Part shown: positions 37,401 to 49,400 of the stretch, piece after piece
Numbering within the stretch: the first letter of the stretch is position 1
How the letters are laid out: every line of letters starts with the position of its first letter
Origin: Beroe forskalii
Taxonomy: Eukaryota > Ctenophora > Nuda > Beroida > Beroidae
Assembly (NCBI GenBank): GCA_011033025.1
Contig: WFMF01000064.1
Span: forward strand, 124,001-188,000
DNA: 64,000 bases
Direction: 5' to 3'
The notes under the pieces: generated by a model
What the model was told of the DNA's origin: nothing
Database searches by the model: none
Seen by the model: the letters and a program-made list of their open reading frames with translations, nothing else
Program-made: the position numbers and the translations under genes

Positions 37401-40400
37401 GATGGTACCAGCCTGAAGAGTTGGTCATCAAAATATCCACCTTTGTAGACGATCAGTCCATTTTTTTTGGATGAAGCCAGTCTGTAGTATGGAAAAGCCT
37501 CGTTCATCAAGTAGTAGCATCCCGTCTTCCATGGATGAGGGTCAAATTTCCACAGTTGGTTGTCACTTAATTCAAAGTCATATGTTCCAAAATTGCGCCA
37601 TCCTGTGCCATATTGTCTCAGCCTTGATTTGTGGTAGGCCTTGTTGTAGAGAAGAAACTCATTGTTGGCAATAACTAAGTCAGACATTGCTTGTGCAAGC
37701 AATGTGCTTACCAACAGAAGAGTAACACCAATAATTGTCATCTTCTTTCGCTGAGAAAATAGATAACATAAATGTCAAGACATTATTATGGTAAAAGTGG
37801 GAAGTTAGATAAAAGTGGGAAGTTACCTACCAAATTATGTATGTGGGAAAAATATTCGCCCAATTGCACAGTAAATTAGCTGACTGAAGACATTCAAATT
37901 GGTAATGGATCAAAGGAAAAAATTGGTCGCCAGTGTCCAATCAAGCCCCTGATTATGACAGATTGACATAATATTCTGGACTGGTATGTTTGATGAGTGG
38001 GCCTTTTTATATTAGAAAATTTTTGTGCGCTACAATAATGTGAATAATGGATTTGAAACACAATAGCAGTTGGTATTGTTCTTTTGATTCAAATGTTCAG
38101 AGCGACATGAGGCAACAATAGATATTTATGACTCGTATTTGTGTTACACATCATTAAAATAGTATTATATTCATGAAGGCCCGAGAAGAAAATGTCCATG
38201 CAAATTTTAATCACAATAAGTAACCGTAGGTATTCTGTCCCTTTCAATTTCTATCGTTCACAAATATGAAACAATAAATATTATGAAACTTTTCTATTGA
38301 AATAAACATTCAAGTTATGTCTGTGTTGAAATAACTCACATTACAGCTTTGATTGGATGATAGATTGGAAAGTTTTAAAATTATTTGAAATATTTACTGA
38401 CTTCATTCGTACTGGGTCATATATTCCTCTGGTCCGGAACGAGCTTCTTTCTGGATCTTGAAATTTTTCCTTTAATTTCGAAATATGAAATTTTTCCGAG
38501 CCTAAGGGACTAAAGTAAATCAAATTTTAGCAATCATGTGTTTCTTACGGACCTTGACTGAGATTTTACCACTCCGGTTATCACCGAGATTTCTCTTACA
38601 ATGGGGCTGCTCCCCTGTATATTGTCATAGTGGAAGATGGCATCAGTGTAGATAGCAGCTTTAAATCTGGGAACCAATTTTCAGAGCTGATCATTATACC
38701 TTCCTCCCTAGAAAGTTCCTACTTGTGCTTCCCCACATTCTTGATTCTCGTCATATAGTAAGGGCTATACTGAACATGGGTGTGAAATAAATATTGATCT
38801 TGGTTTGAGGGTTGAATCTGTTAGCATATACCAAGGTCAATTATACACCAAAAAGTCTCAAAAATATTCGATGTGGAAACCCAAGTAAACAATTTAATTA
38901 TCAATTTCTTGGAACTTTTACAATCAAATTCATCAATAGCAGCCAGAATGTTAGTTGGCCTTTTTTGACATTTAAAGGCTTCTGTGCAGTGAAATAGGCA
39001 TCCCGGGTGATTGAAAACAGAAAAGAACTCTTTGATATATATATCATTTGCAGGAAAAATAATTCAAATACGACCTTGCATATATCATTTGCAGGAAAAA
39101 TAATTCAAATACGACATTGCATTGAGATTGCACGACCTTTGTGGCCCGGTTGAGACCAGCATAGCCCGGCCTTCTTAACCTCAATATCCAACACAGAAGA
39201 GAAACCAGTCCTACACCAAACTGTAGTACCCATGGCCACTACAAGTTGACATGGACAGATCCAGGCTACGCTGCTTTACTTTTTCTGTGGTCTTGTCGAA
39301 GAGGTGGTGTACGCGCACGCGTAGACGACCTATTATTCCCACTTCCGGGAGGGAGAGGGCCTGCCCTGAAGTTGTCTTACCAACTTGTATTACCCATGGT
39401 GGCTACAAGTTGGTGGCATTAAACAGGTCCTACCTCTTTTTGGTGTTCCTCAGGGATAAATCTTGGTCCCGTTTTCCGAAAAGAGGCCATCAATAAAGGA
39501 TTTCCGCAAAATTTCGGCCATTTCAGACCCCTCCCCCCCCCCCATTGTCCGTAAACGTCCGTAATCCATAAACCCCTCCCTCCCCCTGGACGTCCGCATT
39601 TTTCTTGAAAATTTTTTGGGTCATCATTTTTGGCCCGAAATTTTATGATTTTCTAGTGATATAGCCGCCAAATCGCCCAAAATTTCCATGAATTGCGGAC
39701 GTCCGCATTTGGCCGAACACCCCCCTCCGGCCTCCCCCTACGTCCGCAAACATCCGCATTGACCAGACTCCCTCCTCCCCCCTCGTTGCGGACGTCCTTT
39801 TATGTCGCATCACAAACTTAGCCTCAATACTGCAACACAAGCCATTGAAAACATATTTTTGATACAAAGATGAAGGTGAAACTGTCTAGGATCACCTCAA
39901 ACCAAAATTGAGCACAATGGGATGAATTGGTCGCCCTCTGGGGGATTTTATCTAGAAATTTGGCCTTGTTTTAGCCTCAAATGGACAACGCAAGGTCAAA
40001 AACTCCCAAATTTGAACCGGAGAAATATATATTTAAATATATATTTAAGATTAAATTTCTTTTAGGGGACTTCCATGAAGTTAAAAATGGCTAAAAACTG
40101 CAAAATCCAGGTTTTCAGATTTCGGGACACAATTTTAGCCTCAAGACAGCAACACAAGCCAATGAAAACAGATCTTTGATGATATCTCAGCTTCTATTTG
40201 AGAAAACGTTACTAATGACGTTGAATTGTCGGTTTTGGTAGGATAAAACATGGTTCAAGGTTCTATCTCAATTCGTTCCCGAGATAATACCAAATTTGGC
40301 CATTTTGGCTGTCCATGAGGCCCAATTCGGGAATTTGGGCAGCTTATAATGAGATGGTGATTGGATAACATCAGAACCATGTGACTCGACTGGAAATGAT

Positions 40401-43400
40401 CGGTTTATGAGAGTTATAGAGCATGTTTTTAAGGCTCTATCTCAACCCGTTCCCCCAAATTGGCCATTTTGGCTCAGGTCCATGAGGCCCAATTTGGGCA
40501 GCTTACGAGATGGAGAACATCAGAACCATGTAACTCGACTGGAAATGATCGGTTTATGAGGGTAGAGCATGTTTCTAAGGCTCTATCTCATCCTTTTGCC
40601 GAGATAATTTGATAAATTGTGGACCTTTATGGCTAACTGAGGTGCTCAGAGTAATTACTAGCTTAGTCATCAAGAAATAATCGATTTGTGGTGTAGAAGA
40701 TACTTGATCCCAAGGGCATATGTTGACTTTGCAATCGGCGCCGATCAGCGCTGATCAGCGCTGATCCACTGCCGATCGGCGCTGATCGTTGCTGACCAGG
40801 GTTGATCGATCAGCACTGATCAGCGACACCGCTGATCAGCGACACTGCTGATCAGCGCTTATCGGTGCCGATTGCAAGGTGTGCTCAGCGCTGATCAGCG
40901 CTGATCTGGCCCGATCAGCGCTGATCAGCGACACCGCCGATCAGCGCTGATCACTGATCAGCGCTAATCAGCGCCGATCGGCGGTGAATCGGCGCTGATC
41001 AGCGCTGATCGGCGCCGATTGCAAAGTCAACATGTGCCATCTCAAGTTCTTCACGAGATAATTCAACCTATCGCCATATTGGATACAATTGGGGAAGATC
41101 TCTCCTGCACCGATGAGTGGGGTTTTACCGAGGCCTTGGCCTCGGTCAGAATGGTAAATCTTCGGATTGCCTCATGATTGAAAACCCCTGGGGGCACCAC
41201 TGAGGGCTTAGAAACTTTATTACAATCTTAATAATAAAGTAAATTCACACGTGAATAATGTTTGTGCGGGCGCACACCATTAAATTAGAGCTTGCCAAGG
41301 AAATATCAAGAAAAAGAAAGGCTAAGCCGGGCTTAGTCGCACCGTTGCTATGGATACAGATATTCTGCACGTGCAGATTAATCACGCGCTTTCTTTACGG
41401 TTTAATGCTGTTTTGATTTCGGAGCTTTATAACTTTTGGTGTGATTAGAATTTTTTGATGCGGTAAAAATAATTAAGTTGATTTGAGTTGCGGGGTTTGA
41501 AATTTTCGAACGAGGTGCTGCGTAGCAGCGCCGAGTGAGCTCTGTCTATGCAGGCTCAACGGGCCTGCTAGTCTTAATAATAAAGTAAATTCACACGTGA
41601 ATAATGTTTGTGCGGGCGCACACCATTAAATTTGAGCTTGCCAAGTAAATATCAAGAGAAAGAAAGGCTAAGCCGGGATAAGCCGGGCTTAGTCGCGCCG
41701 TTGCTATGGATACAGATATTCTGCACGTGCAGATTAATCGTGCGCGCGTTCTTTACGGTTTAATGCTGTTTTGATTTTTTGGTGTGATTAAAATTTTTTG
41801 ATGCGGTAAAAATAATTTAGTTGATTTGAGTTGCGGGGTTTGAAATTTGCGAACGAGGTGCTGCGTAGCAGCGCCGAGTGAGCTCTGTGTATGCAGGCCC
41901 AACGGGCCTGCTAGTAAATGAATAAAAACAAATCAATCCCAAAAATAATTACGCATACGTCATCATAAACATTAAACATACCTTCACGCATACATCATAA
42001 TAATATCTTAATTTTGGAGAGATCATTCCACAAAAGAAATCATTGGACTCTGATAATCAAATGAGTCAAAAGTTTTTGATCGAGTTACCGAGAGTCATGG
42101 GTGTTCCGTGATTGTTGATCACTGCGTTTATAACTCTATTAAAGGAGCAGTTGAATGCTTGAAAATTGATCACATACGACCAAATTTGGTCGCACGCAGC
42201 ACACCACCTATCTCAGATTTAACAGTATGCGTAGAGGTAGTATACTCACAACCCCCACAAAACACGATTGGGAACCGGAAAAAATTGGTAGCCAGTGTCC
42301 AATCAAGCCCCTGATTATGACATATTGATTATTGACATAATATTCTGGATTGGTATGTTCGATGACTCCGCCATTTTATTTTAGAAAATTTTGTTGCACA
42401 ACAATAATGCGAATGAAGAATTTGTTACACAATAGCAGTAGGTATTGTTCTTTTAATCCAAATGTTCTTTAGCATCAAGAAAAGCTCTGTGCGACATGGA
42501 GACAATAGATATTTGTAACTCGAATTTGTGTCACACATCGTGAAACCAGTTTTATATTCATGAATGGCTGAGAAGAAAATTTCCATTTCTTGAATTGCAA
42601 ATTTTAATCACAACAAGGTCACCGTATACTGTCATTGCTATTGCGACATATGTGATTATACAGATAATATTTATATTTCCATTTCTATTGTTGACAAATG
42701 ACAAAAAATAAACAATGAACATTATGAAATGATGCTATTGAAATAGACATTCAAGTTATGCCTGGTATGTCTATGTTGAAATAGGTCACATTACAGCGTT
42801 GTTTGGATGTTTGGAAAGGAAATTTTCAAATTTATTTAAAATCTTTATTGACTACATTCATACTGGGTCATATATTCATCTGGTCCGGAACGAACATCTT
42901 TCTGGATCTTGAACATTTGTCTTTAAATTCGAAACCCGAGGATGTTTTTTAAGAGAGGATAGGGGTGATGGAATTTAAGGAACTAAAGTAGGTCAACCAT
43001 GCTCATAATTTTCTAATCATGAACAAAAACAAGATATCCCTTGAAAGATCGAAAAGACATTTTTGTTCATATCTCGATATTTCATGAGCATGAAATATAT
43101 CTTTATTAAACTTCATAGAATTAAAATAACGGGCAATTAAGGTCCCTATCATTCTATCAAGAAAGTATTGTTTAAGAGTTTAAGTGACTCTGATGGACAT
43201 GCGGGGTCTTATTTTGGATGGACCTGTCACTATTTTATTAAACGAGCATGTGTTACCTCAATCGGGCTTTCAATGTCCAAGAATGTGCCTGTATTGTCTC
43301 AAATGGACCTGTGTGGTCTCATTTGGCCCTTTCTATGTCTTAGATTGGCCTGCCATGTCTCAAATGGGCGTCCATTTGTGTTTGTATTGACTCAAATGGA

Positions 43401-46400
43401 CATGTGCTGTCTCAATTAATGGAGTAATGGGCGTACATTGTCACAAATTCGCCAGTTTTGTACAAAAAGGGCCTGTGATGTCTCAAATGGACCTGTTTAG
43501 TGTTTAGTGTTTTCCAAAAGAAGGGCATGTGGCGGAAAAAGTGGGCCTTAAGTCTTAACGACATAAAACTCCTGCATCCTGAAAAAAATACCTTAGCTAT
43601 CCCTCATGCTCCCACTCTGTCTCACTCCCGCTACCCTTGTCCAACTCCCTCAATCCCACTCCCCTACTCCAACTCCCCTTCTGCCTCACTCCCACTTCTC
43701 TACTCCAACTCCCTCTGCCCCACTCCCACTCCCCTTCATGAGCATGGGGTCTGCACGACCCTATCCTCTTCGCGCAGCAGACCCTCATGCCCTCTCTCTG
43801 CCTCACTCCCACTGACCCACTCCTCCTGTCTCACTCCCACTCCCTCTCACTCCCTCTCTGTATCGCTCCCACTCCCCCGCTGTCTCACTCCCACTCCCAC
43901 TCCCCCGCTGTCCCAATCCCTCCCACTCCCACTCCCCCGCTGTCCCACTCCCCCGCTGTCCCACTCCCTCTTACTCCCACTCCCTCTAACTCCCACTCCC
44001 TCTAACTCCCACACCCTCTCACTCCCACTCCCCCTCTGTCCCACTCCCTCTAACTCCCACTCCCCCGCTGTCCCACTCCCTCTGTCCCACTCCCTCTAAC
44101 TCCCACTCCCCTAACTCCCACTCCCTCCCACTCCCTCTAACTCCCACTCCATCTAACTCCCACTCCCTCTAACTCCCACTCCCTCTAACTCCCACTCCCT
44201 ATAACTCCCACTCCCTCTAACTCCCACTCCCTCCCATCCCACTCCCCCGCTGTCCCACTCCCTCTAACTCCCACTCCCTCTAACTCCCACTCCCTGTCAC
44301 TCACTGTCACTCCCACTCCCTCTAACTCCCACTCCCTCTAACTCCCACTCCCTCTAACTCCCACTCCCTCTAACTCCCACTCCCTCCCATCCCACCCCCC
44401 GCTGTCCCACTCCCTCTAACTCCCACTCCCTCTAACTCCCACTCCCTGTCACTCACTGTCACTCCCTCTAACTCCCACTCCCTCTAACTCCCTCTAACTC
44501 CCACTCCCTCCCACTCCCACTCCCCCGCTGTCCCACTCCCTCTAACTCCCACTCGCCCAGGTTTCTGCTCCGGACATGTACTCGCACCGGCCTCCCCACT
44601 ATCTGGAGCAGCTGTACGACCCCATCCCCTCAGTTCAGCGGACCCTCATGCTCCTGGACATCGCCAGAGCTGTCCATCCCGAGACGCTGATCAACAGGGT
44701 CGCCTACGATCAGGTTAACTGATACTTAACTCAATTTCAAGTTAGTTTCAAAGAACCAGTCGAATGCAACAGATTATTGCAATATTTCGGATTTCCTGCT
44801 CATTTTGAGGTAACAAAATCATTCAACAGATATTTAAACCAACTCACGTGGCATTTTCATGTTATAGTACATCAGAACATGAAGTTTTATTTGGATTTAG
44901 CCTGACAAGAAGGTGATAAAAACATCTCAATGACCACATCACCAGGACGACCTGGTTAAGACGGAGGACTCGTCGCAGCGAGCGCTGAGCAACGTCAAGT
45001 GGGACGCCGGACTGCGGAGGTGTAAGATCCTGCCGTCCATCCCCCAAACTAGGATCAGTGCTGACCACCATGCTATCCCCACGGCAGGGGTGCTGACCGA
45101 CGAGAACTCCAGTGGAACTGTCAACATCCCAATCTTACAGTTCGAATCAAGATTTGAATGTGGAAACCTCCGGAAGGCTGTTCAAGTAAGAGTGTACACT
45201 TTACTTAGTTACTGGTTGTCATGATGGAATCAATGGCTGAAATTGGATGGTTTCTAAAAATTATGTTATCCGGCGTCAGATAATTGTTGACAAAGGGCTT
45301 CATTTATTCCATTTGGCTGTGGAATTCGAAAATCGAAACTGTGAAATTTGATTGTTAACTAGCAAGGTAGGTACTCTGGTAGCAAAATATTAACCGATGG
45401 AAACTCCAATCACTCCCTTTTGTTGCAGTGTATGATGAGATTGGGTTAAACTTGGTTTGTGCTGAGAAACACAATAAACCAACATTTGACATGATAGCTG
45501 TTCGGAGTTGGGAATAATAGTTGCCTAATATGAGCATTTTAACTTTATCAGAATAGTAGAGTAAACAAATGTGTTATCATGAACCCTCCCCACTCCCCAG
45601 TCTCATCACTCCTCTAAATCATCTGACAAGTGACACACACGTCCTCCCCAGGTCCGTATATTCGAGTACGATCTAGTATTAAATTCAGACATAGGCTCCT
45701 CCCGTCACCACCAGTGGTTCTACTTCGAGGTACAGAACATGGTCGCTGACTTCCCCTACCGCTTCAACATCATCAACTGCGAAAAAAGCTGCTCCTCCTT
45801 CACCCAAGGTACAGTACTAGCAATGATCGGCCTCAGTTTGGCCGAAAATTAATATTTTATCTCCAAGGACCCGGCCTCGGTCGATCAATGGAGAGTTTTA
45901 CCTTTCATCGCTTGACTCCATTGTCGACACCCGAAGACGAAATTTCGGATGGGTTCAGGTGGGTTTGGATGGTTTCGGGGTGGTACGGGAGGTATCGAGG
46001 CTACATCTGGTGGGTTTGGGGTAGGTTTGGGTGGATTTGAGGGTTTCGGGTGGTTCCTGCTTTTAGTATCGACCCTATCGATGTTAACTTCATCCCAAGA
46101 TGGAATCTAGACAAATGAACATCTAGGAATAGGATTCTGGAATTATAATCCTCGGCTGAAAGTTGTGCCAATGTGTCCGATGCTTCGCGGAAATCATTTG
46201 AAATCATTTCTAAGAAAATGTTGCAAAAATATCTGGTATATACCTCCAATCGTTCCAACTGTCAAACTAGTCGGTTGCTTCTTTCTACTAATTGGTAAGC
46301 AGTGAGACATGAGCTGAAACATTCTCTCCTCCCTGTCAGGAATGCAGCCTCTGCTCTACTCCTCTCACGACGCTTTGTCTAACGGCACTGGATGGCAGCG

Positions 46401-49400
46401 GAGTGGGAAGAGGATATGTTACTACAAGAACAACTTCATCAGGAAGCCTTCAGAGGACTCTGATAAGAGACTCACTTGAGTGCTAATTCATATGTCCGTT
46501 GGAACTTTTAAGTCATGGCATTTTGCACTTATAAACTAGCTAATGCTCTAATAGCTTGGATGTTCTTATCTGGTTCCTCAATCGAATGTGAGTTGATTTC
46601 TTGCTTTACACACCCTTGTTAGATCACGTTCCACTAACCCTGAACCGCAAGTGCCTCCCCCAGATAAGATCTACACGTCTGGGAGGGCGGGGAACTCAGC
46701 CCAGAACATGTACACGCTGACATACACCATCTGCTTTCCCCACTCCAACGATACCTGTTACATCGCCTACCACTACCCCTACTCCTACTCAACGCTACAG
46801 GTACGATATGCCACTCCCCCTATATCTCTTTCCCACTCCCCCTCTACCTCACTCCCACTCCCCCTCTTCCCCACTCCAACGATACCTGTTACATCGCCTA
46901 CCACTACCCCTACTCCTACTCCACACTACAGGTACGATATGCCACTCCCCCTATATCTCATTCCCAATCCCCCTCTACCTCACTCCCACTCCCCCTCTTT
47001 CCCCACTCCAACGACACCTGTTACATCGCCTACCACTACCCCTACTCCTACTCCACACTACAGGTAAGTTATGACTGCAACCAATCGGTAATGAGCTTTT
47101 AAACTGAGTGTTAAGCAATTCTTCTGATATCTGTCTCACTCTAACCCCCACACTTCATCCCCACTATAGCGCTCCCCCTCTATCTCACTGCCAGCCCCGT
47201 CTATGTCACTCCCACTCCGCCTCACCTCACTCCCCCTCCGTCTCACCCCCATTCCCTTCTGTCTCATCCCCCCTCCCCCCTCTGTCTCACTCCCACTTCC
47301 CCTCACTCCCACTCCCACTCTCAACAACCACTCCTACCCTGTGTCACTCCCATTTCCCTCTCACCCCCGATCCCCATTCTACCTCATCCCCGCTCCCCTC
47401 TGTCCCACTCTTAGTCCCCCTCTGTTTCACTCCCACCCCCCCCTGTTTCATCCCCACTCCCACTCTGTTTCACTCCCACCCCCCTGTTTCACCCCCACTC
47501 CCGCCTCTGTCTCACTCCCACCCCCCCTCTGTCTCACTCCCACTCCCTCTACCTCCCAACCCCTCTGTCACCCCACTCCCCCCTCTGCCCCACTCCCAAT
47601 CCCCTCATTCCCCTCTTCCCCCAGGCCCACTCCCACTCCCCCTGTCTCACTCCACCCCCTCACTCCCCTACCCCTCTGTCTCACTCCCACTCCCCTCACT
47701 CCACTCCCCCCCTCTGTCTCACTCCCCTTCACTCCCACTCCCCCTCTGTCTCACTCCCACTCCCGCCTCTGTCTCACTCCCACTCACGCCTCTGTCTCAC
47801 CCTCACTCCCCCCTCTGCCCCACTCCCACTCCCCCTCACTCCCACTCCCGCCTCTGTCTCACCCTCACTCCAGCCTCTGTCTCACCCTCACTCCCCCCTC
47901 TGTCTCACTCCCACTCCCACTCTGTCTCACCCTCACTCCCCCCTCTGCCCCACTCCCCCTCATTCCCCCTCTTCCCTCAGGACCACCTGCTGGAAGTGCA
48001 GCACCTGCACGGCGGCAGTTCCATGTTGCGCCGGCAGACCTTGTGTTACTCGCTCTCCCTCTATTCACTCTTAGCCCCCTCTGTGTCCCTCCCACTCCCC
48101 CCGTTGCCCCACTCCCACTCCCCCTCTGTCTCACTCCCACTCCCCCTATGTCTCACTCCCACTCCCCCCTCTGCCCCACTCCCACTCCCCCTCATTTCCC
48201 CTCTTCCCTCAGGCCCACCTGCTGGAAGTGCAGCACCTGCACGGCGTCAGTTCCATGTTACGCCGGCAGACCCTGTGTTACTCGTTGGGTGGTAACCCGG
48301 TGGATGTCCTGACCATCACTCAGTTCTCTACCCCCACCAGCAAAGTCTCCGTTACCGCCATGAGTACGTGATTTCCTGGTGGATCCCGACCCTGGAATCT
48401 GTTTGGATTCTCGTATTGGAGAATATTCCATCATGTTGTAGAATGTTACCGATAACTTGATTCTCGAATTTTATCTGCGTATATCAGATGTTTTTCGGTG
48501 AAAAACGGCAAACATCTAGACTCATTTCTTCATTTCCGGCGGAAAATGGCAATTTTACGTCCGTATGTTTCCTGTTCAAACCAACCAGTAATTACTCAAT
48601 CGTGATTTCAGGGCATGGACCAATGTAAACTGAAAGTCATTGAAATGAGCTGATTTGTAAATCGGTCCTCAGTTCATTCCAACTTCAACCCACGGCTTTC
48701 CTTTGTTCAATTTAGTGAGAGGCAATTTTACTGGTTGGACATCCCTAATCCACAGTACAATTGCTTACAAAATCTCTAGAACGTTCCTTCCTCCTTCAGA
48801 CGACAGAGACTATGTGGTGCTATCAGCCCGGGTGCACCCTGGTGAATCCAACTCCAGTTGGATCATGAAGGGTGCCATCAACTTCCTCCTCTCTGACAAC
48901 GAGAAAGCTGTCCAGCTGAGGAACAAGTTCATATTCAAGGTACTCGGCCAATGACAGTCCGTTGACTCAATGTTAAGTGATCAACGTTAGGTGTTGGCTG
49001 GCTTGCTGCTGTCCATAGGTACTAACATCGAATAACAGTTGAATCATGACGAACATCAGACCGTTAGAATACTTGTATAATGTATATTACTGAATTGCCT
49101 CTTACTCAACATAAGACCCATCCCTTATTCCGCAGATTGTTCCCATGTTGAACCCTGACGGAGTCATCAACGGCTCACACCGGTGTTCACTCCTCGGTGT
49201 GGACATGAACCGGCAGTGGATCAATCCACACCCACAACTCTACCCCTCCCTCTACAATATGAAGGGAATGGTGAGTTTGAGGAGTCCCTCGGATTCCAGA
49301 AAAAGCGTGGTATTAAAACTTCCCCATTCAAACTTCTCTATTTGAGCTTGTCTATTTTAGCTTCCTACCTGAACTTCCATTTCATTGGTAAGAATGAGAA

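Noticed and set aside
41226-41914. Tandem satellite instead of transposons
   Set aside because: Each unit has complete Helitron ends, and a third copy with the same ends is inserted alone in the aerolysin fossil.
47108-48312. 395- and 369-codon Pro/Ser/Leu-rich frames
   Set aside because: They read CACTCCCACTCCCC minisatellite in two frames at once and run over real CCP1 junctions.
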